Assembly: GCF_000499845.2 (NCBI RefSeq)
Contig: NC_023751.2
Span: 36,197,309 to 36,261,308 of the forward strand
Reading direction: 5' to 3'
DNA: 64,000 bases
Origin: Phaseolus vulgaris
Lineage: Eukaryota; Streptophyta; Magnoliopsida; Fabales; Fabaceae
The position numbers and the translations under genes are program-made. This document shows positions 51,900 to 63,984 of the stretch, piece by piece (position 1 is the stretch's first letter; each line of letters opens with the position of its first letter). The notes beneath the pieces are model-generated. The model searched no databases and was not told the DNA's origin. It saw only the letters and a list, made by a program, of their open reading frames with translations.

Positions 51900-53375
51900 T
51901 TTCAGCAATTGGTTTTAGGATTTGGAGATTTTAATTCGAGATGACGAATAAGTTATTTACACTACTATATGTGAGATAATATACGGTTATAGCATTGATA
52001 TTGATATTGAATTCAACAATGTTTTAACATTAGGAAATATATTGTTATCTCCAATGGGGGAAAAATGTCAATATTGGAATTTCTTATATTCTCTCAATGA
52101 ATTTTCTGTAAGAAATTCATGTATCAGTAATCATTATGAGTTTATATTTAAGTTATTCATCAAAAATCAACCTTTAAATGTCTGTTTGAGATTCATAAAA
52201 TATGAATAGCTATACTAAATATCAAATGGTCTAATATTTTTTATAATTAATTAATAGATAAAGGGTTTCAATTTTTGATTCAATATTATGTTATATTAAA
52301 TCTGATTCTGTTATTTTTTTTATAAGAAATAAATTAAAGTGAACTATTTTAGAAGTGTTCCAACCTTTATACAAATTTAAAAAAAAAAAATCAACAAAAC
52401 TCTTATAAACATCTTATAAAAAAAACAATAGAGATAAATCAACATTATAAAAACATCAATTAACTAACATTGTCCAAATCAAATATCAAAACATCAATCA
52501 GAATAAGAAAAAAAAAAAAAAATACATAAAAAAAATAAAAATACATAAAAGGAACCCACAACCAAACTTTCAATCGAAAAAAATAAATATTTCTGAAATA
52601 TCAATCTTATCTCGTCTAAATATGAGTTACCTTAATGCAGCAATACATATAGCTTCTTAAAGGTTATGTTGTTATTTATGTAAGATGTGACATTGGGGTT
52701 GAGTTTGAAGTGTGGAAGAATAGTATTGTTTTGCATAAACATAAACTAAATGGTTAAAATTTGATCACATGCTCCATTGGTCCACCCATTTCTGCAAGAT
52801 GCAGAATTGCTACTGGTAACCAGCTATAACAAACTACTTTCTAAGCTCTTGTCCTGCTGCTGAAAGAACACCATGATATGCATGTAGGAGTTCTTTTCAA
52901 TAAACATAATTCTCCTTGAGACCTGTCAGAAACTTCCTTCTTTCTTTTTTTCTTACTTTTTCGGTGAAAAAAACAGTAAACTAAATCATTTCAATAACCA
53001 CAACGTATATAAAATACTATATTGTGTTAATTTTAGAGATGTACAGAAAGATTTAGCCATGATAAAACATATATGCCTTGAGATAGAGTGGGACAAATTT
53101 GCATTGACTTCGAAGCTTTATTCAGTAATGATACTAGTGGAGACTAGTAGTGTTCGATCAAGTATGATAGCTTATGAAATAACAACCCACGTTCTTGATG
53201 TTTACATCAACTATTTCAAAACTTTCTTTCAATTTGGTTTCATATTTCAACACTCAAATTTATGTTTTGGAACTCAAAAACAGTCAATTCAATGAAAATA
53301 AGTGTCACTTTACTTTTCATTTTATTTATTACTCAAATTTATCTCTTTAAAACCTTTATCTCCTCCTTAATATAG
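51900..53375. other. intergenic, no gene recognised
   Basis: AT-rich. Includes A-rich low-complexity sequence near 52505-52550. The 78-residue plus-strand frame at 53059-53295 has no recognisable domain. Confidence 0.4.
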
Positions 53376-53711
53376 TATTACACGAAAATTATTAAATATA
53401 AATTAATTTAAAAATAATAATTAGTTGGTATCCTGAATAAAATAGATACTATTTTAGAGATTACAAAATTTATTAATTTTTAATTCATTTTTACTATGAT
53501 AAATAGTTTTAGTTATCAATGTTTTAACTATCAATTATTTATTTAAATTTTAAATTTGTTAGAAAAATCTTGGTAGCTAATTTAAATCAATAATAATTAA
53601 TTAAAAATCAATATTTTTTTGTCTTTAAAATGATATCTAATTTAGTCATTATAACAATCAATTATATTTTATCTCTAAAATTGATTTTTATTTAATAATT
53701 TTATTGTAGTG
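53376..53711. mobile_element. foldback CACTA-type MITE
   Basis: Starts 'tattacacgaaaattattaa', ends 'ataattttattgtagtg'. The family arm blocks are all present ('ttagttggtatcctgaata', 'tcaatgttttaactatcaat', 'cttggtagctaat') with more divergence than the copy at 51512. Confidence 0.75.
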
Positions 53712-54716
53712 AATGTGAAATTATATTAATTTTTTAAATAAATTTATATTATTTTAAAACTAAATACGTCTGAAGTTTTTTTAAAATTCTCAATCTTCAA
53801 CTTAAATGATAAATATTATAAAATGAAAGGAGGAAGAGATAATAAATACTCTAATGTTTTCAATAAATGATCATACAATATAGCCATAGATTTGACAATT
53901 ATAATCATTAGTAAAAATATGGAAGGAAAAAGAAAATCCATCAGCATTACCTATCTGTGGGCCCAAAAATGTTGCAACCAAGACATTGGTCTTTTAAAAG
54001 TAAAAATATTACATTTTTTAAACCAAGACATCCCTATCTGCTAGTAGTCAATCATTGATATCTTCAAATAATAACATATATTTAAAGAATTTATTTTTCT
54101 CCCTATTAAGAGATTAAACTAGTCTTAAACAATACATTAAGACTAAAAACTATATGTGAATAATGATTTTTCATAAATAAAAAATAGAATAAGTTAAAAT
54201 GGAGTATTTTAGGATGTTACAAGCCTTCTGGATAATTAATTTTTTAATGTGAAAATATATTTTTTTATCAGTAATAATAAATAAATAAATAGAACTAATT
54301 TAAGGACAGTTCAATCCTTATATATATCAAAACACTGTAACACACCTCTTCAAAACACTCACTTCCAAACGAGGAAAAAAACCATCACCTAATAGAAAAC
54401 AACCGAGAAACAACTAAAGCCTCTAAAGGAAATAACAAGTTAACCCAACAAACAAATAAATTAAAAGTCTCCTAAAGAACATCCAACCTAAACCCACAAA
54501 CAACCATAACTCAACTCACGCGTGAAAATAAAATATTACATCATGTAAAGTAATTAGGTTTTTTACTTAAGAAGTTCCAATTATAATAAACGTGTGATCA
54601 AACTAACACTTTAGTTTGGTAGTAAACTACTTTTAAAATGTGAAACTAATATAGTTCAAGCAAATATATGGAAGTAAATATATTATAAAAATAAAAAGAT
54701 TGTAGTGCACATAGAG

Positions 54717-54935
54717 TATTACGAAGTGGACTTTAAGCCTAATTCAACCCCATAAAACCGGCTCAATGAGGTGAGGTTTGCACCCACTTATATACAATGA
54801 AAGGCTCTATTTCTAGTCGATGTGGGATCTCCAACACACCCCCCTCACGCCGAGACTGCCAACTCGTGCATGGGACTATATATTTTGGGTGGTCCGATAG
54901 CGGCCTGATAGCGGGTGGCACGATAGGCCCAACAC
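54717..54935 (-). mobile_element. truncated TRIM retroelement (3' LTR, PPT, part of interior)
   Basis: On the minus strand: interior sequence from 54935, a purine tract GGCGTGAGGGGGGTG (54851-54837), then a complete LTR from TGTTGGAGATCCCACATCGA (54836) to CTTCGTAATA (54717), 120 bases. It lacks the primer-binding site and 5' LTR. Very similar to the copies at 59092-59726, so fairly young. Confidence 0.8.
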
Positions 54936-55442
54936 AAACACTTTATCTCTCCATTTTGGACGATGAGAGATTTGGGAACTGCAGGATAAAAATATAAGAG
55001 TTTATCTTTTTAATGTTAGTTTTACACTGTTTTTTTAATATACTTTATGATATTTTTTGGTGTGATAGTATTTTCGTCACATTATAAAAAAATATTATAT
55101 TTTTTTTATACAAGTTAGATAATTTCTTAAATAATTCTTTTAATTTTATTTATTTTTTATAGTCAATGTTTTCAAATCTCCCATGGGAAACTCTCTCTCT
55201 CTCTTCAAGTCAATGTTTTCTATTTCTCCATTCATCTCTTCCGACTTTTCACCTTCCCACGAGTTTTGTGTCACTTTCCTCTCAAACTTATAAGATGTGA
55301 ATTTGAGTCAAATGTCTTTATTATCAACACTCTTTTTCATCTTATATAATTTATATTACGATAAGAAACTAAGTTAGCCAACTTTTGTATTGATTTAATC
55401 AAAATTACAATAAATTACAACTTTGTTAACCAATGTTTTCTA

Positions 55443-55712
55443 TAATACGAGAAAATCATAAAATAGAAATCAATTTTAGAAATAAAAAATAATTAGTTGT
55501 TATAGTGACTAAATTAGATACCATTTTAGAAACTAACAAAAAATTGGTTTCTAAATTAGTTTATATTATTGTTAAATGATTTCTAAATTGGTATCTAATT
55601 AAATACCAAAGTTTTTGCTACCAAATTTATAATCTAAATAATTGGTAGTTAAAATATTATTTTTAGTCACGCAATTAATTATTTTTTTCTATTTCATGAT
55701 TTTCTTAATACT
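55443..55712. mobile_element. foldback CACTA-type MITE with internal deletion
   Basis: The left arm is well kept ('gagaaaatcataaaatagaa'). The right arm is short: after 'ataattggtagttaaaatat' it jumps to 'cacgcaattaattat' and the end 'catgattttcttaatact'. Confidence 0.75.
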
Positions 55713-55908
55713 ATAAACATGAAGTTTTATACTTTAACATGAATATTTTTTATTAGTGCCATATGTACATTGCGTAGTATCATAAGGAAATGATGACTTA
55801 AGCAACTTTTGTACTGATTTAACCAAAATTTTAAATTTTGTTAACCAATGATATTGATAAATTTCAAATCTTGTAATCCAAAACTCTTGTCCTTTTGAAA
55901 GTTTTTCA

Positions 55909-56925
55909 TGGGCGACTTCCTACCGATCAGCATATTCAAAATAAAGGTCTGCGTATTTGTTCTGTGTCTACGCTTTGTGAAAAACACGAGGAATCTATTT
56001 AATATTTATTTTTTGAATGTTCTAATGTTTTGCGTATTTGGAGTTAGGTTCATCAGATTTTTCCTACTTCTCATTTCTCTAATAAGGATGATCTTCTCTC
56101 TTTTATTAAGAATGATGGTAGTCCTTTGGTTAAATTGATTAAACTTGTTGTGATAACTTTTTCTATTTGGATGATATGGCGTATGAGGAGTTATGCTCGT
56201 TTTGAGGATAAGATTGAGATTTTTAGGGCTATTTCGGTTAATAAAGATTTAACTCGTCTGGTAGGAAATTTGTCTAAAGCTTCAATGAATAATGATATGT
56301 TGGATTTCAACGTGATCAAGTTTTTTGGTATTCATACTCATACTAGTAAAGTTCTTTGTCCTCTTCATGTTAGATGGGGGTTTCCTTCACTAGACTGGGT
56401 TAAAATTAACACTAATGGGGCTGCTAGGGAATATCCTGGTCTTACTACTTGTGGATGTATTTTTCGTGGGAGTATGGAGAAATTGATTGGAGCTTTCTTT
56501 ACGTTTCTTGAAGTTCAGACTGCTCTAGTTGCTGAGTTTTATAGGGTTATACATGCTATGAGGAAGCTCAAAAGATAGGGCTTACTAATATATGACTAGA
56601 ATGTGATTCTGCTTTGGTTTTTGTTGCGTTTACTGCTAGGACTAATTTCCTTGGATGCTTCGTAATCGATGAAATACTTGTCTTAATTACTATGAGAAAA
56701 TTAGGTTTAGAGTTACTCATATTTTTCGTGAAGGAAATGAATGTGCTGATAAGTTGACTAATTTTGGATTTATTCATAGATAATTTTTTAATTGGTATAA
56801 TAGTCTACCATCAAGTCTGTTCTTATAATTCTTTATGAATAGATATAATATACTTATGTATCGTTTTTGTTAACATATGGGTTTTGGTGTAGTCCTCTCA
56901 TATTTTTTGTATTTTTTTTTTAATA
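55909..56925 (+). mobile_element. LINE fragment with zf-RVT and RNase H regions
   Basis: Frame reading from 55910: GRLPTDQHIQNKGLRICSVS, then LCEKHEESI(stop)YLFFECSNVLRIW, the zinc-binding end of a plant LINE ORF2. It continues through SIWMIWRMRSYARFEDK into an RNase H-like domain: DWVKINTNGAAREYPGLTTCGCIFRG, then VAEFYRVIHAM and, after a stop, LECDSALVFVAF and later an IFREGNECADKL-like block out of frame. Several stops and shifts; dead. The end is T-rich. It is a different LINE lineage from the one at 49481, since that copy has no RNase H. Confidence 0.82.
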
Positions 56926-57197
56926 ATATTTTTTTTCGTGACAAATAATTGTTGTTACTTGAGGTGTCAGCATAACTCAGATGTTAAGTTTCATATTGAT
57001 ATCTAATATGAAAGCTTTTATTTAAAAAGTTAATCTTAACATTATTGCTACGTGAGAAAATGAAAAAAAAAAAACTTTAAAGAATTATGAAACCACCTCA
57101 AGATGTACACTTACGCTTTGTTATGTGGAGATGCACACTTAACAATTCTCTTGTTAATAATATAACATTTTCGCAAATCAATTCAAGATGAACCTAT

Positions 57198-57396
57198 TTT
57201 AAATTATTAAATAAAAAATAATTTTAGAAAAAAAATAATTAGTTATTATATGGACTAAATTGAATATTATTTTAGAGATTAAAAAGATTATTAGTATGTA
57301 ATTTTTTTTTATTAAATAATTTTTAAATTGATATCTAATTAACTACAAAAGTTTTAGGTCCCAATTATTTAGATTTTAGAGTTGGTAACTAAAAAC
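57198..57396. mobile_element. partial foldback CACTA-type MITE (left arm and centre)
   Basis: 'ttaaattattaaataaaaaa' through 'ttagttattatatggactaa' to 'gatatctaattaactacaaa' and 'cccaattatttagatttta', then the similarity stops. Confidence 0.6.
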
Positions 57397-57904
57397 GGAT
57401 CGAAGTATTTGAAATAATGAGAATAAGAGTGAGTCATCTCAAGTAAAATGTATAAATTGATCTTTTAAGTTCGATCTTATTTTTTTTATTGATAATCTAG
57501 AAAATTAAATAAATAAATTATGATTTATACGTATAATAAAAATTATATTTTAAAAACATGATTAAAATATTATTACCTTTCCATATGCATCAATATTGTC
57601 CACAAAGAATATTCTCTCTAATTTGAAAATATTTTCCTCCATCTAAATTAGTTCTTCGTACTTCAATGTTGTGGAGAATAAATCTTTAAGAAAAATAACT
57701 AATTTCAAATAAGAGAATTTGTATCATGCACCAACATCTAATTCTAAGTTATCATCTCTCTTATAAAATAACTTCTTATTGTGTATAATATTACCATATG
57801 AATATGAATATTAACTAAATTCCTACATTTATATAACTTGGTTATTCCAAAGAGAGAGCATGCGTGTTGTTTCTCTTGGACGGGTTTCTACCTTTAAATA
57901 AAAT

Positions 57905-58295
57905 ACATCTATAACAATAAAAAAAATCATTAAATAAAAACTAATTTTAAAAACAAAAAATAATTAATCATTTTTGGACACCTACTCAATTGACAGACAT
58001 AACTGTTATAACTGATTTAATCGGCTAGAAGTAGTGTAAACCAGAAATGAATTAACAAATATGAAGCCTATATTAATTAAATTAAATATTATTTTGAAGA
58101 CTAAAAAATTTATTAATATCTAAATTAATTTTTGTTGTTAATAAAATTTATAAATTATTTTTTAAATTTATATCTAATTAGATATTGAGATTTTAACTAC
58201 CAACTTTAGAATTTAAAGTAATTAGTAGCTAAAATCTTAGTAACTAATTAGATATTGATTTATAAATTAATTAATAAATTTTATTATTTTTTTCA
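57905..58295. mobile_element. foldback CACTA-type MITE with ~105-bp insertion
   Basis: The left arm runs from about 57909 to 57975, then a foreign block (about 57976-58075, including 'acctactcaattgacagaca') interrupts it, and the family sequence resumes at 58080 with 'ttaaattaaatatta'. The right end is lost. Confidence 0.55.
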
Positions 58296-59091
58296 AAATT
58301 ACTTCTCTCTATAGCAATTACTTCTCTTTATAGCAGTCCACTTTGTTCAAAGGATTTTATCTTGTTTAGAATCACAAATGGGCACGACATAGTTTGGGAT
58401 TTGTGAAAACAAGAGGTAATGGAAGTTTCACCTTATATTAGTAAGTTTATTTTATAACACAACTTGGTGTGAAATGTTTGAATTTTCTTATTAAGCACCA
58501 TTACCCACATTAACTTATCTTACTCATGTACATTCAATAATTATGGTTTAGGGTGAACCACACATTTATTCAATGTTATAATCAATTAAAATGTTTTTCC
58601 TTGAGATCCAAGAAGCTTAATAATATTTTAACAACTTAAAAGTTCTTAAGTCCATTACAATAGAATTTAACATTTAAAAAAAAAAAGAAGCTAAAACACT
58701 TTCAAATAATTTACTCACTTAATCAAAACAAGATTAAAGATAAAAAGAAAATACTTACAACACATTATACACATAAATTAACCAAGATCCAAAATGAAAC
58801 GCACAATAATTATAATTTTGTTACACATCGTTATTAACTTGAATATAGTAGTTGGAAACATCACATCTTTAAATTTAATCATCACATATTTAAATTTTTA
58901 AGACTATATTATTAAAAATTAAACTGCACATAATTAATACACTTTTTTTTATTTAGATATAGGTTGCTCGAAAAAGATGTTAAAACTATAATAAAATCAT
59001 GAAATAAAAACTAATTTTAAAGACAAAAAATAATTAATTGCTATAGTGACTAAATTAGAGACTATATTTTTTTTTCTAAATTAGTTTCTGT

Positions 59092-59382
59092 TATTACGAA
59101 GTGGACTTTAAGCCTAACTCAACCTCATAAAACCGGCTCATAGGGTTGAGGGTTGAGGTTTGCACCCACTTATATACAATGAAAGGCTCTAATCTCTAGT
59201 CGATGTGGGATCTCCAACACACCCCCCTCACGCCGAGACTGCCAACTCGTGCGTGGGACTATATATTATGGGTGGTCCGATAGCGGCCCGATAGCGGGTG
59301 GCACAATAGGCCCAACAAATACTCACTAGGATAGGCTCGAAATGGCTCTGATACCATATTCCGAAAGTGGACTATAAGCCTA
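59092..59382 (-). mobile_element. TRIM retroelement copy, minus half of inverted dimer
   Basis: Minus strand in order: a 26-base end of the 5' LTR (59382-59357), primer-binding site TGGTATCAGAGCC (59356-59344), a short non-coding interior, polypurine tract GGCGTGAGGGGGGTG (59234-59220), and a 3' LTR of about 128 bases (59219-59092) starting TGTTGGAG. No protein is encoded; TRIMs are mobilised by other elements' enzymes. Confidence 0.85.
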
Positions 59383-59726
59383 TAAGTGGGTGCAAACCTC
59401 AACCCTCAACCCTATGAGCCGGTTTTATGGGGTTGAGTTAGGCTTAAAGTCCACTTCGTAATATGGTATCAGAGCCATTTCGAGTCTATCCTAGCGAGTA
59501 TTTGTTGGGCCTATCGTGTCACCCGCTATCGGACCGCTATCGGACCATCCAAAATATATAGTCTCACGCACGAGCTTCTATCTATCACTCTCGGCGTGAG
59601 GGGGTGTGTTGGAGATCCCACATCGACTAGAGATAAGGACATTTCATAATATATAAATGGGTGCAAACCTCACCTCATTGAGCCGGTTTTATGGGGTTGA
59701 GTTAGACTTAAAGTCCACTTCGTAAT
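59383..59726 (+). mobile_element. TRIM retroelement copy, plus half of inverted dimer
   Basis: Plus strand in order: the last 81 bases of the 5' LTR (59383-59463), primer-binding site TGGTATCAGAGCC (59464-59476), a ~130-base interior, polypurine tract ending GAGGGGGTG (to 59606), and a 120-base 3' LTR (59607-59726). It faces the minus-strand copy head to head through their broken 5' LTRs, forming a ~635-bp imperfect palindrome. Confidence 0.87.
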
Positions 59727-59909
59727 TGGTAGTTAAAACCTTGGTAACGAACTAGATACCAATTTAGAAACTATTTAACAATAATATAAATTAATTTAAA
59801 AATCATTTTTTTTTAGTTTCTAAAATGATCTCTAATTTAATTATTATAACAACTAATTATTTTTTATTTCAAAAATTGGTTTCTATTTTATGATTTTCTT
59901 GTAATGTAA

Positions 59910-62654
59910 GTAGAAGTTTAACGAATTTTATCAATGTAAAAGGCATTTCCCAAAGTAAATTTTTTTACTTAGTTTTCTTAAATTCTTTTAACAACAATCA
60001 AAATCAATGAAACCTTAACTTTCTTTATCAATAAAAAACAATAAAATAAGACAAGATATCCCAATTCTTCTTATAAAAAAAATACACTCTGAAGATATAT
60101 CTAGTACCTATATAGTAAATATATTATACTTTGTTTTGTTCTTTAAAACAAGCTAAAGCAACAAAATACATTCACAAAGTTAAACTTGCATTATAATTAA
60201 AACAAATATATATAACAGGGAAGATTCTTTTTGCCCAACATGTTGAATAATGATTAACTAATGTAGGGTATAAAGGAGAAGGGAGAACATTGTATTGGTG
60301 CATTCAATTCCATTTATTGACCAAATTGCTGGATTTTTCATCACTTTATTTTTGTAAGCTTTGAGATGACGTCTGCATAATTGAATGTTGCTCAGAAAAA
60401 GGAAAAGAATAAATTAAATGTACCTGAATCATGATTTTAATTAATAGATAAAACCCAACTACTTTAATGCTTCTGTGAAAAATTAGCTCATTTTTTCTTA
60501 ATGTTACCAAACAAATACTTGTTTTCTTGTGTTTGATATCCTAGTTATAGTAAATTTCTTGCATGCCATGCTTTTTTCTCTCTTCTACTTTCTTGTTTTC
60601 TTCTGTCTCTTGATCCTCTAATTACTTGTACAATTACAACCAAAATAAAGAAATGTTGCTACAAGCCTAATGCATAGGGATACTGATTCTACCATAAAGT
60701 TGAACCAGAAGAGTACAAAAAAATGGCTCTGTTGCAATCTTATGTTCAGTCAAACTCAGTCAAAAGTCCCTTTTTGAGAGGTTCATTGTGGTATGAGTTG
60801 TCTTCTTATCACTCAATGCTACTTTGTTATGTATACAATTAATGCTGATTTCTTTAGGTTTCCAAAGAAACTCGATTGAAGTTTGAGTGGGTTTTTGGGA
60901 TTTGTTTGGGAGGAAGGATTTTGTTTTGTAAATGTGTTTGTGATTTTTTTTATTGTATTTTAGGATGTTTTGTGTGTACCGGTTTGAACTAGTTATAAGA
61001 TTTTAATATGATAAATGATATTTTTGTTGATGTGGTTTATTAAAGAAATAATAATTACTAAAATATATGTAATTATTGTATGTAATATTATATAATATTG
61101 TATTTAATTATATGAAATTAATTTAATAATTAATAATTAATAATTATAAAATGTCATGATTAGTATCTACTTAATTAGATGGTAATTTGGAGAGAAACTC
61201 CCTATATATTTTTCTATACATGATGAAGTGATGTAACAATACACATAAGAAAATAAGAAACATATTTTCTTCTTACCATTTTTTATCATTTTATCATGTT
61301 TTTTAATTGAGAATTGGTTTGGTGATTGACTTGGACCACTTACTATATAAAGATTGAAATATATCTTTAAGTATTTGTGTAAAGATTGAAACACTCCTAA
61401 AGTGTCTGTATAAAGGTTACGACATCTTTAAAGTATCTTATTTTTTTAATTTATTCTTTATTAATAAAAAAATAATTAATATTGAATTAAGAGTAACTAT
61501 TTTCATGTAATTGATCATATTCCCAACCAAGTTGTAGTAGCAAAAGTCCAGTGATTTAAATGCGAGAGAACATCTGGCTATCAATAATCATGATTAGTGT
61601 TACATAAGTAACACAATGTTACAAAAGAGGTTCAAGACTATTCCAGCCTACCATTAATATAAGACATTTATAATAAATCACATTACCATTTAACTTAATT
61701 GTTTATTGTCAATGAAAAAAATATAAACCAATAAAATTAATTAATTTAGTTTTTTTATTAATTTTTTAAAACAATGTTACGAATGTACTAAATTTATTCT
61801 TATTGGTAGTAGTTTCTAAAAGTTATTATTTTAATAGAAAATACACTTATTAATATTTAATAAAAATAAATAAGAGAAAAGTAACATTTTATATAAACTA
61901 TAAATTTCCTTATAAATTTGAGGAGTGTCAGTAATTTCTCGAAGTCACTAGTTGTATAATTTTATGGGAATTGAATATGTGTTTGACGAAAGTTAAATAC
62001 ATCACCGGATTTCATATCACATTTTTTTAAAATAAAAGATAAGTTTCATTATACAATTTGGTATCTCAGTTATGCTAACAGTTTAAGTAACAACAATCAT
62101 TTGTTATCATATAAAAAAATATTATTAATAAAAAAATATAAAAATATGAAAAAATTATATAAAAACTTATATATTAATAAAAACGATACATAGATAGATT
62201 GTATTTATTCATAAAAAATTCTAAAAAAAGATTAGAGGGTAACATTATCCATATCATATTTTAAAAATTATATATCTTTATGTTCGTATTGTATAGAGAG
62301 TACTTAATCTCTCTTTGTGATTGTTTTTGCTTTGGAAGGTAGGTGAAATTAGTGATAAATCTCTTTGCGATGACAGTAGAAATCCTGTTATATTTTGGTT
62401 CTGCATCATTATGGATGATAGTTGGAAATAAAAAGAAAGAAAGAAAGTAAAGCTTTGATCTTCTGCGATTCTTCACTTTTTATTCACATTATACATTGCC
62501 TTTTATAGTGATATTCATTATTTAACCTAATTATCCATATTATGCATACTTATATGCTTAACCATAAGTATTCTTCATTTTACTCTTTACTTATTTTTCC
62601 ATTTATAATACAAATATAATGTAGTTGTGAAATATAAAAAAAAAAATTCATATA
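59910..62654. other. intergenic, no gene recognised
   Basis: AT-rich. The part 60240-60960 is less AT-rich and has a TATAAAGG motif near 60269, CT-rich stretches and no open frame; it might be non-coding transcript or an old gene edge, but I cannot support either. The rest holds nothing I can assign. Confidence 0.35.
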
Positions 62655-63098
62655 CAATACAAGAAAATCATCAAATTATAACTAATTTTAGAGATCAAAA
62701 TAATTAATTACTATTAGACTAAATTAGAGACCATTTTAGAGACTAAAAAAATTATTGGCATCTAAAGTAATTTTTATTATTAATAAAAATTTATAAAGTA
62801 ATTTTAAAATTAGTATCTAACCATTAGCTACCGAGGTTTTATCTATTAATATTTTAGATTCTAAATTATTCTCTAAAAAACTAATTGGGACCAATTTAGA
62901 ATCTAAAATATTAGTAGCTAAAATTCTGGTAATAGATACCAATTTAGAAATAATTTTATAAATTTTTATTAATAATAGAAATCACTTTAAATATAAATAA
63001 TTTTTTAGTTTCTAAAATAGTATCTAATTTAGTTAAAACCGTGATTAATTATTTTTTGTTTCTAATTCTTATTATTATTTAATGAATTTCTTGTAGTA
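62655..63098. mobile_element. foldback CACTA-type MITE, second subfamily
   Basis: Starts CAATACAAGAAAATCATCAA, ends 'gaatttcttgtagta', with a perfect ATA target duplication (62652-62654, 63099-63101). It shares arm blocks such as 'tctaaagtaatttttattat' and a different centre with the copies at 44618 and 35775, so these three form a distinct subfamily. Confidence 0.85.
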
Positions 63099-63212
63099 AT
63101 ATGGATTTCAAGCAAAGGTTCATGTAAATCACGAATAAAGATCTTCAACAAAAGGATCATTGAATTATTTTCTCAGAAGTTAAATATATACTCACTCAAT
63201 TTTTCAACAGTC

Positions 63213-63984
63213 ACTATAAGAAAATCATAAAATAGAAACTAATTTTAGAGATAAAAAATAATTAGTTGTTATATTGACTAAATTAGAAGCTATTTTAGAA
63301 ATTAAAAAAAAAATTGTTTCTAAATTAATTTCTATTATTGTTAAATGACTTATAAATTGGTAACTAATTAACTACCAAGGTTTTTGCTACCAAATTTATA
63401 ATCTAAATAATTGGTAGTTAAAACATTGATAGCTAATTAGATACCAATTTAGAAACTATTTAACAATAATAGAAACTAACACTACAAGAAAATCATGAAA
63501 TATAATCCAATTTTTAGATACCTAAATAATTAGTTGTAATAGTAACTAAATTAGAGATCATTTTAGAAATTAAAAAAATAAATAAATTGGTTTCTAAATT
63601 AATTTCTATTATTGTTAAATAGTTTCTAAATTGGTATCTAATTAGCAACCAAGGTTTTAGAGACCAAATTTAGAAACTAAATAATTGGTAGTTAAAACTT
63701 TGGTTGCTAATTAGATACTAATTTAAAAATTATTTACCAATAATAGAAACTAATTTAGAAACCAATTTTTTGTTTAGTTTTTAAAATGGTCTCTAATTTA
63801 GTTACTATTGCAACTAATCATTTTAGTCTCTAAAAATTGGTTTCTATTTCATGATTTTTTTGTAGTGTAATTTAGAAACCAAAAAATTTTTTAATCTTTA
63901 AAATTGTCTCTAATTTAATCACTATAACAACTAATTATTTTTTATTTTTAGAATTTGTTTCTATTTCATGATTTTCTTGTATTG
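63213..63984. mobile_element. foldback CACTA-type MITE interrupted by a second copy
   Basis: Starts CACTATAAGAAAATCATAAA, ends 'catgattttcttgtattg', with a perfect AGT target duplication (63210-63212, 63985-63987). Its right arm is split after 'aataatagaaactaa' (63479) by the nested copy and resumes at 63871 with 'tttagaaacc'. Confidence 0.92.
63480..63867. mobile_element. nested full-length foldback CACTA-type MITE, 388 bp
   Basis: Starts CACTACAAGAAAATCATGAA and ends TTTTTTTGTAGTG. Flanked by TAA on both sides (63477-63479, 63868-63870); removing it with one TAA restores the family sequence 'gaaactaatttagaaacc' in the host copy. This is direct proof of a 3-bp target duplication and of the element limits. 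Confidence 0.94.

Larger units (their letters stand above)
58984..59906. mobile_element. foldback CACTA-type MITE carrying a TRIM dimer
   Basis: Left end 'aactataataaaatcatgaa', right end 'gattttcttgtaatg', flanked by a perfect TAA target duplication (58981-58983 and 59907-59909). The centre, about 85 bases of family sequence, has been replaced by the inverted TRIM pair at 59092-59726. Confidence 0.85.

Noticed and set aside
54797..54997. 66-residue plus-strand open frame
   Set aside because: It lies across the TRIM LTR and interior, which are non-coding and multi-copy.
59344..59476. tRNA gene suggested by TGGTATCAGAGCC
   Set aside because: This is the complement of the initiator tRNA 3' end used as a retroelement primer site; no cloverleaf is present.
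59092..59726. CRISPR-like or regulatory palindrome
   Set aside because: The repeat structure is explained fully by two TRIM elements with primer-binding sites, purine tracts and LTRs; CRISPR does not apply to a plant nuclear locus.
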